Shown here one piece after another: positions 34,500-49,394 of a stretch of 64,000 nucleotides of DNA. The notes under the pieces were generated by a model. The model saw only the letters and a list, made by a program, of their open reading frames with translations. It had not been told where the DNA came from and made no database searches. Source of the stretch: Hippophae tibetana (taxonomy: Eukaryota > Streptophyta > Magnoliopsida > Rosales > Elaeagnaceae); the NCBI GenBank assembly GCA_037013495.1, contig CM072807.1:15813001-15877000 (forward strand), in the 5' to 3' direction. The stretch's first letter is position 1, and each line of letters opens with the position of its first letter. The position numbers were made by a program, and so were the translations under genes.

Positions 34500-36555
34500 C
34501 AATAATGTACCTCATGGCCTTGCTAAGATAGTTCTCATAAATTTTGTGGAATTAGTTTGGATGGAGGAATATCCTCCCATAGTTTTTTATTTAGTATTAC
34601 GTGATGTTGATTTATCAATATGTTTTTGCAATGATTCTTTTGAAACCATTTTGAAAACAATGCAATGGTTTCAAAAGGTTAAGAAAGTCGAATGTTTATT
34701 TCCTTAGTTTTAATGATGTAATAAGTTTTAAAAAGATTCATCATCTTTATTTTATAAATTTGATCTCTATTGATCTTTAGGATCTTCCAATGACCAATGT
34801 ATTTTAAAAAAAATTCAATAGTTTATCATTACTGGTAATAATTTTGTTCTTCGAATTTGAAGAAGATGATGATTTTGATAACGAAGGGAAGGAAAATCAA
34901 AATCAGACATTAAAAAAAATAAAATTTAAAAATAAAAGCAAAATTTTTTAAACTAAAATTAAAATAAGACTTGTAAACTTATGATAAATTAATCATCAAT
35001 ATAATATGTCGTCTACTATTACCACTAGCACTTATAAGATCTTACTATCCTAACGCATGTCTGTCGACTTAACGGGACTTACACCCCTTCATCCAAATCC
35101 ATGCATTTTTATTACGACCTTACATATTATCTTATAAGAAAATCTTAAAGTCATATATACTATTATCCAATGTTCAAACAATACTTATGAATACTGCTGA
35201 ACAACCAACGTGGGTAACCACTTAACCATAATCACTTACAATCACTATCTAAAGAACACTTAACAATCTTAAAAGCATAATATTACCCTAACATCACTAG
35301 TAAAATCATCTTAGCTACTCACAATTTAAAAATATTATTTTACTCTCATTTGAACAAATCACAATTCCTATAATACACTCAAGATGATTAGTGAAAACAA
35401 AATTAGAATCGCTAAGAAAATTTGGAAGAATTGGCTAGAAATTTCTAATTAACAAGCATTTAATAGAGATTTTTATAGACATCATCTAAGTTTATGGGAT
35501 ATCTCATAAATGGCCTACCGATTACCCTCGTCGTAGGTTCACCAATCACTCGACGAGTTGGTCCATCAATGACCTTATCGATTGAGGAAAACAAAATCCA
35601 ATTTTTTGTTCGTGAATATACCAGATAATTGTTCATAAATACCAATGCATACAACACAATAAAAACAAAAAGACTCAACCTAACATGTATACTAAGAAAC
35701 CAAACCCATAATGTATGTTAAGATCGATCTTCACATGTAAAACTATATATGTGTGCGTAAGTTAAACTTGTGGAATCATCTATATGATAAAAATCAAAAC
35801 AAGTTGAGACACTAAAGACAAAGTTGTATGTGTGTAAGTGTTGTTTAAAACCATTAACTTTTTGACCAAAAAAGATTCCACTTATCAATTTTATTTTATT
35901 TTTTAAATTGGTGTTGATTTAAATCGTTGGGGATATAGGTTAAATTATTCATTATTCTTAAAAAACAGACAATTTAAATCAATGTTTTTAGCAAATTCAT
36001 CAGTATAAACTCTTATTCAAGATGTTTAAATTATATCTAAATGACGTTTTTAAAACCTAATTTTCATATTTTAAATCTATTATAAACAATAAATTGTCAA
36101 TAAATTAATCATAATAAATCTTATAACAGATTTTAAATAAAGAAATAATCTTTATTTATTTTATAAAAATATTCATGCCAACAGAGTTAAATGCTCATAT
36201 TTAAAATCAACCAAACATATTTAGATTAAATTTCATGATCGTTGAATTAAAAATTATATTTAAATAATTTATATATAAAATAATTATATATTAGATTTAT
36301 AATATTAATGAAATATCGATGATGATAACGTATATGATTCATTAATTATTATAATCTTAATTCTTAAAAGCATTATTAAATAATCAAATATCTTTTATAT
36401 TTTCATTGATCTAGAAAAAACTTATAAAGATGTGCATCTATATGTTATGAATATACTTTATATTGTGTTTACAAAATAAGACTAAAAACTGTAAATATAA
36501 ACCGGCAGATATTCTTGTTCTTGAAAAGCTACGTTCTATTGCTATTAACGTAAAG
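34500..36555. other. AT-rich spacer
   Basis: No gene recognised. One acidic patch (34855-34915, plus strand EEDDDFDNEGKENQNQ) could be an exon scrap. The rest is A/T-rich without periodic structure. Confidence 0.45.
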
Positions 36556-36559
36556 AAAT

Positions 36560-37580
36560 AAAACAATTATTTATAGGAAAAGGCTAGGTATACAGGGCTT
36601 TGGGTGAATTTTATGGAGGCACGCCGCGACATCGCTTTTTCTTTGCCATGACATGGGGTTTGTTTAACTTTGCCAATTCCAACGAAAGAGGGTGGGGTTG
36701 CAGCACCACTTATTCCATGCCACTGCATACAAAACTCAATATGCTCAGTAATCATCCTAAATAATGTGAGATACGACACTTATTTTTTCATAGCGGCATA
36801 CCAAACGTCGTACGACAACATTTTGTATATATAATTTTACCTTTTTATCCTCAAGTTATTTTTTATTTACTTCGTCGATCATTGCATTCCAGATCCTTCT
36901 CCTCTATATAGTTTCTATGTCTCTTCTCTCTCTCTATGCTCTTTTTGTTCTTTTCCAATTCCAATAATCATTGCCGGTGATATTGTTGCTATCACTCCAT
37001 TCACCCCAATGTTATTGTTTCGAGTTGCGACGTCTTTGAGAGAAGCAAATTTGTTCGCCACACCACAAGACGCACTAATTAACTTAAGATCGATTTTGTT
37101 CCCCTAGTACTTCTTCCATGTTGTTGAATATTTCGATCTAGAATTGTAGTTCACTTTCCTTTGTATGTATAGATTTAAGGTGTGATTATTAGTTAGAAAT
37201 CTAATATTTATTTTTCTCCTCCATCTTTACTAGATCTGGTTTTCTTTTCGTGGTTTATCAGCTACAATAGAAATTGAAGATTTGTTCAATGTTCATCCCA
37301 ACTTATAGAGATCGGTGAGGCTAATGTTGTCTGGCTCAGTTGCCACCTGATATGAAGCTGTGGTTTGGAGAAGATACCAGTCTCAACAGTACATAAAAAG
37401 AAAAAAAGCAACAAACTCATCCAAATGTTTAGTCCAGACTTATGAAACGTGAGCCACTTGATTGGTAGATCGAGTTCGAAATTGTATAGATGAATGAGGA
37501 ATCAGTGCCAAATATATTTGGATATCACTAACAACATCATTCCAAGACCATTATCAAGTTTAGCAATAAGAAAACAAGTT
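36560..37580. other. GC-richer unassigned stretch with promoter-like sequence
   Basis: 36580-36780 contains a 70-codon minus-strand frame (PPSFVGIGKVKQTPCHGKEK) with no known domain. 36895-36945 has CTCCTCTATATAGTTTC followed by a CT-rich tract, a plant core promoter pattern, then about 250 bp of mixed composition without a long frame. Either a decayed gene 5' end or an LTR-like piece. Confidence 0.3.
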
Positions 37581-37587
37581 CAAAGTG

Positions 37588-38312
37588 CATCTCCAACCCA
37601 TAACTTGATTTTACACCAAATTTTATTTCATATATTATACTAATTTTTTACTCATCTCTAATCTTTATCAAATATTATACTAAAAAAATATTTTTTTTTA
37701 ATAATTATATTAAACTAATTAAACAATTATATTAAACTATAAGTTAATTAATAATAAATAATTAAAAATTATATTATCAAAAAATTAATCATTCATTAAA
37801 TAAAATATTATATTTATTATATGAATTAAAAATTATATTTAATTAAAAAACACAATTAAAAATATATATGGATAAATATTAATCAAATATTTAAATTCTA
37901 TATTTAGTTAACAAGAATATAGACATGAACAAAGAAAAGCATTTCAAAGTCATTATATAAGATTTCGTAAATATTTTTTATCAATATTTTAATAATATTA
38001 GAGTATCTGAAAATAATTTCCTCGATTATTAAATTATTATTTTAATTTATATTTTATTTTTAGCTCTATATTATGTTTGTACTTATTTTATATAATATAC
38101 TTAATTTTAATTATTATATATAATAAAAAATTTAATAATATTTTTAAAATTAAAAAAAAATGTAATATATACCGTATCACATTAAATTTGGTGCGATAAA
38201 TGCGATATTATTTATCACACCAAAATTATTGCAAGATTTAATACAAGGTTGGCCTAACTTTGTATCAATTTTTTTTTACTAAATATAAAGATTTAAAGTG
38301 GGATTAGAAATG
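37588..38312. mobile_element. Possible MITE
   Basis: Left edge CATCTCCAACCCATAAC and right edge (reverse complement) CATTTCTAATCCCAC are similar inverted termini that differ mainly by C-to-T changes. The interior is AT-rich with local inverted words. No target duplication was found. Confidence 0.32.
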
Positions 38313-38319
38313 AAATATT

Positions 38320-40500
38320 CTAAATAAAATGTTATATATTGCAATAATCAATTTTAATTTTTTGATAGTTAACTCAAAATAACAAGTATAGTATTTATTT
38401 GGTATTGTTATTAAAAAAACAAAAAGTATAAGTATGTATTCATATTATTAAATAAGTATATTAGTAGTCTTTCAATTTAATAACAGGTATATTAATAGTC
38501 CAATTTTAACAAAAAAAATCTTATGTTATATGAAGATAATTTAATCTTTATAAAAATATTTATTATTTTATGTTTTATCTTATATATTTTTTATCAATTT
38601 CATTATGAAAATAAGAGTATACACCTTAGCAACTATATCTACTTTATCATCATTTTTATCTTACTTTTGATATTATCTTTTTTTTACCCACTAATTACCA
38701 TTCAAATTTTATTACAGAATAATTTAAAATTAAAGTTTTTATCAAAATTATAGTTGTACACCCACAAATTCAATTGAAGCATCATCTTTATTGATATCAG
38801 TAACTGCCATTACCTTATTCTCTTCTATCTTCTTCCTCTTATCCTTTTTTAACTACATTATGTTCAATCAAAACCACTTTCATATTATATTTAATCGAAT
38901 ATAAGGTGATATGAAATGATAAAAGAGTTAATAAGTGGAGATAATGTCAATTAGAAACAAGGATAAATACTTTAAATGAGTTAGTGATGATCTAGTTATA
39001 GATTTAATAAAACAATAGAGTTTTAGATTGTTCTGTAATAAATATTGAAAGTTGATTGGTCAATAAAGAAATAAAGATAATTCATAAAGTTGATTGGTCA
39101 ATAAAGATATACAATAATTATTAAGATGGTATGAAATATTTATTAACATGAATAAAAAGAAATAAAATAATTCATAAAATAATAAATATTTTTGTAAATA
39201 CAAAATTATTCTTCTATATTAGTTTTTTTTAAATTAGATTATTAGTATTCCTTTTGTTAAATGAGAGATTATTAGTATATTAATTTGATAATATAAATCA
39301 TAATATGTAATTTTATTTAATAAAAATACTATCAAAACACTAATCCTTTCTTTTTTTCTATGGCACTTCGTGATATTTTTTATTTTATTTTTTGGATTTC
39401 ATGTGTTATTGTTTATTGGTTCTACATTTTTTCCAACCAATTTCTTTAACTTTTCTTTATTCTCGTAGAGATTATTGACCTGCTCATGGATCTCATCTAT
39501 GTACACTATGGAGTAGTACCTTGATAATTGTTTTGTCAGTATTGTCTATTTGTTTTACAAAGATTATATTATCTCACTTTTATTCCAAGTTAATTGCATT
39601 AGTTGAACTTTTGTACGTAACTAGTTCATTAGGATAACGGCCTTCAGTTGAGGAAAGCCTAATGTTTTTTACTTTGAAATTTTTGTAATTTATAATTTTT
39701 ATAATGTTTAGCAATTAAATAATATATATAAGACACTGTATGCAATTTTTCTTGTTACATCCAATTTTATTTTTATATATAATATATTATTTTTGTATTT
39801 ATCATATTACATCCAACCAAAAATATATGTATATATTGACAAGGAGAGACATCGCATACACCACAAATAAATTTTTTAGATATAATATTTATGAAATTTT
39901 AAAAATTAATGTATAAAATAGAACTTTGTTTCACTTAAATTTTAAGTCTTTAACACTTAATATATTTATAAAACTCAATAATTTAAATACATTTTTAATA
40001 AAATGAGATGCATATAACATATTTTTTAATTAAAAATAAATAATAATTAAAAAATAAATATTTTTTAATTAAAAACAAATAATAATTAAAAAATAAATAT
40101 TTTTTTTATTGTGTATATCATGAATATAATCTTAAATTCACTAATGTATTTAATATTATATTTATATGTAAGTATATTATATTTATTTATATATATAATA
40201 TTTGAGTTATGGATATTGTTATCACAATCAATCTTACGTTCCTTTTAGCTGAATGTAAAGATTTATATATTTTTTAATTTATTTAGATTTATGTTCATAT
40301 ATTTTGAAACTTTGACAAGATTATTGAAGATGACATTGAAATTTCAATAAGACTGTTTCCGATGGTGATAAAAAAATTGATAATTCCTTGGTATTAATGA
40401 TATAAAATGGGAATTTTTTTGATATTTTTTATAGGATAATTTAATATAAAATTATGAATTTTAAAATATATTATTATTATTAATTTAAGAAAATCGATAA
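38320..40500. other. AT-rich spacer with a 39-bp repeat
   Basis: Almost pure A/T in places. A unit TTTTTTAATTAAAAATAAAT and its continuation repeats at 40022 and 40061 (period 39), with a partial third near 40100. A 76-codon frame at 38523-38753 is low-complexity Ile/Phe/Leu and not credible. Confidence 0.5.
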
Positions 40501-40540
40501 ATTTATTTAAAATTATTCTATTTAAGTCAAAAAGCAGGTA

Positions 40541-40745
40541 AAAGGCCCATAAACAGAGATCTAAGCCCAGCAATTCAAACTACTCCCGAAGCGTTTCACC
40601 ATGAATAAAGCGGCAAACTCAACACTTTTTTCTTACGGTTAAAACCAAGATGATTAAAAATCCGCCACCGGTTAACAACACAACCATGGTTAACTGACTA
40701 CGGTTAGATCCAACTCGTCATAGTCCCAGTTTTATAAAAGCCCAA
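40541..40745 (+). promoter_or_regulatory. Alpha-tubulin promoter elements
   Basis: TATA-like TTTTATAAAAGC at 40730-40741, about 130 bases before the ATG. Site II-like AGGCCCA at 40542 and AGCCCA words at 40563 and 40739. Three CGGTTA (MYB-type CNGTTR) words lie between 40635 and 40710, plus CCATGGTTAAC. Assignment to regulators is inference. Confidence 0.5.
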
Positions 40746-40856
40746 TCAAGGGCATAAGTTGGGGTTCACAAGAAGTATTTGAATTCATCGGCGTCTTAAT
40801 AAACGCCTACTTTTTCTTGGTCGCTCTCGTTCTGTGACATTGCTTTTTCAAATTAA

Positions 40857-43727
<2,871 letters not shown>

Positions 43728-44060
43728 CATACATGGTTAGCTGTGAATGTGTACCATTAGTTTTCTAGTGACGTACTAGATGTCTCAATGTTATTTGGCT
43801 TAAGTATGTTAATTTCTTCTTTTTCGTGCCTGTGATCTTTTGTCTTTTGGAAACAGATGCAGAAATGTACATCGGTTATTTGCTCTTGGTGCCACACATG
43901 GTTATTTGCTCATGGTCACGTTTATCGGCCATATATTTCCTTTCGTCTCTAATGATTGGGATGGTTGATTTTCTTTTTATACCAAGGTTAAAGTTGTCGA
44001 TTATATTTCTTTAGAATTTTTAGCATTTGGAGCATCCTTGCCATAATTATTTAAAAAAAA
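43728..44060 (+). other. Alpha-tubulin 3' flank
   Basis: Probable 3' untranslated region with T-rich and TTGT words. The 62-codon frame at 43826-44014 has no domain and lies wholly inside this region. No clean AATAAA is seen. Confidence 0.45.
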
Positions 44061-47000
44061 AAATAATTAAAAGAAATTTTCATTAACAGAGAAGAAAGGG
44101 TAGGGGAAAAAAAATTGAAGCATGCCAGTGGGATTCCATTTTTAGTATTCATCACAACCACCGACGGAATCCATTAACAGAGACTTACAAAACTTCACCT
44201 GCGTAATTCAACAAGATTAAAAGAACAGGACATTATTAGTTGGATCTAATTTCTTCATTATTGAAACCCATTCGGTGGACATTATTAGTGCTTGTTTTAT
44301 AACGTGTTTTATTTTCTTGTATTTTGAAAGTAATTTTGTTTTTTAAAGGCCATGGCCACCCCAAAAATTTTAGAAGTAATTTTGTTTTGCTTTAGTTATA
44401 TAGAATATCATAGAAATTGTTATTGTACTGTTCCTTTAAAAATAATTCTATTTTATTTGATTAGTAAAATTATCTTTTAATCCAAGTTTTAGTTAGTAAA
44501 TATATCTTACAAATAAATCGACAAACAATTTGAATTTGGAAGCCAAATAAAAAAAATGTAAAAAAAAATAAAATCTTTAACAATGTGAAAAAATATATTT
44601 TCATTAAATAATTAATTTTGAGCTGATTTGTATGAATACAATTTCATGCTCTGGTGTGTTATAAAGACATAATAGGTTACTTTAAACTTAAAAAGGGACT
44701 CCGTTAAGGGGACTCATTGTCACGATATCTATTCTTAATTTATTACGAGGGGTTATCTTGCTTGGCAAAAGATGAAGAAAGACAATAACATATTCGTGGC
44801 TTGAAAGTGTGTTGATATGCGCCTCTTATTACACATATATAATTCATACATATATATGAATTATACTTTTTACTTAAATAAATATCCAGGACATACAAAG
44901 ACTTGGATATGTGTTCAAAAATGGACTGGTTCAATTTAACCCAAACAATTTAAATCAATTCAAGTTATACGATTTTTTTAAAAATATAATTAGGTTTATT
45001 AAGATTTCAAAATTGTAAAACTAATTGGGTTGGATTAATTCTTATAGTTAATTTTTTTAGTAATAATTGATACAATCATACTAATATTATATTATATATA
45101 TATTTTTTATTTTTATTTTAACATAATATTTTTATTTAATAAAAAGATAAAAAAATAGAATAAAACTTAATTTTTCTCTACCCACTTCGCATTAATGTGC
45201 ACCATATTTTCAAATTCGAATTAATCTTTACTTACTTTCTTACCCTAACTCAATAATCATATCTAATTTCTCAACCCTAAATTTTCGAGGCAGAGAAGAG
45301 TACAAGACTTCAAATATAATGTCAAACCACTGACACTTGTCGGTTATGTATTTTTTCTCATTTTAAGTGTGTTGTTTTATAATTGCTTATAAAGGTGTAA
45401 TATTAATATTTTTTCTATTTCATTTCAAGTTTGTTATGTAATACAAGAATGCTTAGTGTTAAGCATCAATGAATAACTTTTATATATGACTCCGTTTGTT
45501 GTATTTGGAGATATCTTATAAATACATGTAAGTTATATTATTATTTATTTAATCATATTTTTATTATTTAAATTAAACTTAATTTTATACATATAATCTA
45601 TTCTTAAATTGATATAAAATTAAATAGTAAATATTTGTATTAAATTTTCTGCTATTTGAAATTTAGAATTAAATACATTATCTTTATTTATTATTTAAAA
45701 AATAAAATATTTTTAGGTCCTAATTTTTATCAATTATTAAAACATAAAATTTAATGCATTAATTATTTAATTATTAAAAATAAATATATTTTTTAAAAAG
45801 TTTCTAATTGTAAAATAAAAAAAGGAAGAAGACATTAAAACACAAAATTCAATCATTCAGTTATTTCAACTACATCAAGTGTAGATGGAAGCAATTTTTT
45901 TTTTTTTTGTGATCTTAATTATAAAAAGTTCTCCTAACATTTTGAGAATTAGTACATGTTTCTATTTAAGAATATTTAAGAGTAGTTTGGGATAATTACT
46001 GTATCAAAGATATTTTTAATCATGATATATATATATATATATTATAATTATTTTACATCAATAACTAATATATTATTTAATGCATAAAATAATTTGATAA
46101 ATATAACTCTACTTATATTAAATACCACTCAAAATCATTACAAACAGAAAAAGTTCGAAATGCACAATTTTTAATAGAAAACGTTTTAAAATTTCTCAGC
46201 CACCCTATTTATTTTTTCCCAAAAGAATTATACCCACTATTAACCCCAGTAGCCTAATACCACTATCAATTATACTAATTAAATATATGTACTTTTTAAT
46301 TGAATTGTAATTTTTTTAAAAAATTTTTTTTGCTTAATTCTACAGAGTAATTGAAATTTATGTTATATAATCATAAATAAATAATAAAAATTAACATTTT
46401 ATGTGTTAAATAAAACATACATATTAAAAATAAATATAATTAACATTGTTAATTAAACTGTTTAGATTTTGAAAAAAATCTAATAAGTAAAAAAATTATG
46501 AGATATCAACTTTTTAATATTATAAATTGAGTAAGAAAGTAAACTCCTAAGAAATATTTTTATTTAAATACAGTGACATATATAAACTAGTCAAGTTCAC
46601 ATATTTTAAGCATGTTAATTTCTTGCTTAATTGATGAAATAATAATACCTAAGATAATTAACTTAAAAAAATTGTTTATATTAATTAATATAAATAATCT
46701 TATATAAAAATAAATAACTATAAATTAAAAAAAATCAATAATTTATCTATAATAAGTTATTATTTATTTTGTATTATATTATTGATAAATAAAAAACTTA
46801 AAATAATTCATCAAAAAAATAGTAAAATAAAAAATATACAATCAAATTATCATAAGAGATATAAACATATTATCTAACTTTATCAAGTAACAAAAATAAC
46901 ATTAAAGTATATTTAATTGTACAAATTTATTACACAACTCATTATTATTGATACAAATCTATCATCACACTCTTTATTAGTAGTTAAAATCTACCACTAA

Positions 47001-47440
47001 ATTCTTTGCTAATTATACAATTATATTTTACTGTTATTTTTATCATTTGATATAATTAAATAGTATATTTATAACTTTTACGATAGTTTGATTATATATT
47101 TATTAGTTTATAAAAAATAATGATAGTTTTTTGTGTTAATTAAATAACATAGTATAAAAAATAATTATAATTTAAATAATTGTAAATATTATTTTCATAA
47201 TATTAATAATTTATTACTTAATTTATAAAAAATAAAAATTTAAAATAGATAATAAAATAATTAAGAAGAATAATAATAATAATTTTAAAATATAGGAATA
47301 ATTTTATTTAAAAATTTATAAAATTTATAAAATTTAACTTAAAATTTATATATATATCATTCATATATCAATAACCCACTAAATATAGCATAAGAACCTT
47401 TGAATATATATATATATATATATGGATGGATATATAACAG
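44060..47440. other. AT-rich intergenic spacer
   Basis: Long A/T-rich spacer with small (TA)n runs at about 46026-46042 and 47406-47422. No coding similarity, no retroelement motif and no array detected. Confidence 0.55.
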
Positions 47441-47789
47441 TTATCTATTTAAACAAATAATTACAAATAAAATCTTGTCGGTGAATTGTAAGAATGACTG
47501 ACTACAATCTAACAACGATAACAAAGTCTCGCCATAGAAAAATTTACCTAGAACCCAGTAATGATTATGTCTTAATCGACTAAGGTGCATTTCATCGCAA
47601 AGTTTTTTGCGGAAAATAAAGTGAGACTCAACCTTCTTTAACACCCACACCGACGTCGGTCTAAGATTAAGATAATAATACTTTGGGAAGTATGCCACGG
47701 AAAGAAATAAGGCACTACCTCCATCATGCATGGGAACTTACGCCTGGATACTTTGGAAAGTATGCTTAAGGAGAGAATCAGGTACTACT
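47441..47789. other. Unassigned stretch with an imperfect direct repeat
   Basis: A 96-codon minus-strand frame (47731-47441) is of mixed composition with no recognised domain. On the plus strand, ATACTTTGGGAAGTATGCC (47677 onward) recurs as ATACTTTGGAAAGTATGCT (47749 onward) with similar following sequence (GGA.AGAA...AGG.ACTAC). Confidence 0.35.
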
Positions 47790-47988
47790 TGTTAGCATGA
47801 GCTGTTAGTGATAGGAGAAATTGTAGGCTAGATTGTTTAGAATCCCTTCTCTTAAGGATCAACCATTATAGTAGCCATAATTTATGTACAGCCTAATTTA
47901 GCTTCTAGATTATTCTCTTTGTAATGCTATATAATCATATTTGTCTTTGTATAGAAATATACAAAATATATGAGAAATCCTTTTGACA
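47790..47988 (+). repeat. Short copia LTR (family D)
   Basis: TGTTAGCATGAGCTG ... TCCTTTTGACA, 199 bp, directly followed by TAGTATTAGAACAAAATCC, a decayed TGGTATCAGAGC primer site. TATA-like CTATATAATCA near 47925. The only copy of this LTR seen in the window. Confidence 0.62.
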
Positions 47989-48055
47989 TAGTATTAGAAC
48001 AAAATCCTAGGACTTCTCTACAACTAAACCCAACTCTAAACACCGATCTCCAGCC

Positions 48056-49047
48056 ATGGTGAACCCAACTGATGTGGTACAAATTGGCCGAAATATCACA
48101 GACTCTATCCTAGAAGCAAGAATGACTGAAGTCTTGACCAAAAATCAAACACAAACACACCTATCGACCTATGATACTTTCGCGCACAAATCGACATTAA
48201 GTTGGATGGCACCAACTATGCCCTTTGTTCCCAAATTGTTGAGATGTATATCTCGAGAAAAGACAAATTGAGATATATCAATGGTGACTTTCTACAATCT
48301 GAACCTACAGATCCGACTTTCCGACAATGACGAACTGAGAATGCAATTGTCAAATAGTGGTTGATCAATTCTATGGATTCGTTCTTGATTAGTAATTTCA
48401 TTTGCTTCCCAATTGCAAAACTAGTATGGGATTCTATTACTACATATTTTGATGGAACTGATACTTCACAAGTATATGATCTAAAAAGAAGGGTGACTAA
48501 AATGAGACAAGTCGAAGGATCCATTGAAAAATATTACAATGATCTTCAAGGCTTGTGGAGAGAAATTGATTTTCAGCGTCCTAATCCGATGAACTGTGTC
48601 ATTGATATACAAAAATATAATACAATCCTACAAAAAGGCAGAGTTTATATTTTTCTTGATGGATTGGACAATCGACTGGACAAGATTCGAAGTGATGTGC
48701 TACAGATACATCTTTTCCCTACCATAGAACTGGCTTATGCTCATGTTCAATGGGAGGAAATCCGGTAGGCGGTGATGCTCACAGGTACAGACACGATTGG
48801 AGCTGTTATGGCATCAAAAGGAGTCAAGATAGGACAACAACAACCATTTTCTCTTCAGTTATCCAAAAATGGCTCTACAGGTGGTGGGAAACTTAATACT
48901 AACACTAGAGCCAAGGTTCAATCAGAAGGAGGAGATTGTACTCATTATGGGAGCATGAAACATACCCGTGAAACTTGTTTCAAGTTACATAGGTACCCAG
49001 ATTGGGGAAATGAGTACAAGGCCCGAAAAAATCACGATGCAGCATAG
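48056..49047 (+). pseudogene. Copia gag (family D)
   Basis: Begins 67 bases after the LTR with MVNPTDVVQIGRNITDS. Frame changes near 48180-48370 lead into a long open block (48361-48768: VWDSITTYFDGTDTSQVYDL, VEGSIEKYYNDLQGLWREID, FLDGLDNRLDKIRSDVL), the copia gag fold. A stop then separates a tail (48772-49047) with a zinc knuckle CTHYGSMKHTRETCFKLHRY, where the second Cys is Tyr. No protease or pol follows; family A begins within about 160 bp. Confidence 0.82.
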
Positions 49048-49344
49048 GATACAATTAAAATATTCCAAACACATACAAATCTTAAAAATTAATAACATAA
49101 ATTTAAGAAAAATTAACTACAATACAATATAAATTATCTTTTCTAATTATTCTTCAACATTATAAGTATCCTACAAAAATCAAACATATAATATCACTTT
49201 TATAAACCAAAATAACATATATTGATGTTTTTATTTTTGCATTACTTTACATATACATATTGGTTGTTTGATCGCTTACAAAATTTTAATTTACCATACT
49301 TCTATTAACTAAATATTTAGATCCATAACTAAATGAACTTTTAA

Positions 49345-49358
49345 TTGTTATCAAAGAG
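49345..49358 (+). other. Family A primer-binding site
   Basis: TTGTTATCAAAGAGG directly after the LTR end is a decayed TGGTATCAGAGC, the initiator tRNA-Met primer site used by most plant copia elements. Confidence 0.65.
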
Positions 49359-49394
49359 GTCACTAGATACACTTAGTATACCTAGGTCCTTGTA

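Noticed and set aside
34921..35680. 72-codon frame at 35460-35678 with repeated RRVIGEPTTRVIGRP text
   Set aside because: A short internal duplication gives the repeated peptide; no flanking gene structure or similarity.
38523..38753. Hydrophobic 76-codon frame as a membrane protein
   Set aside because: Ile/Phe/Leu/Tyr-only composition from A/T-rich DNA; no start context, promoter or similarity.
43826..44014. 62-codon frame downstream of tubulin
   Set aside because: Lies in the 3' untranslated region, no domain, no promoter.
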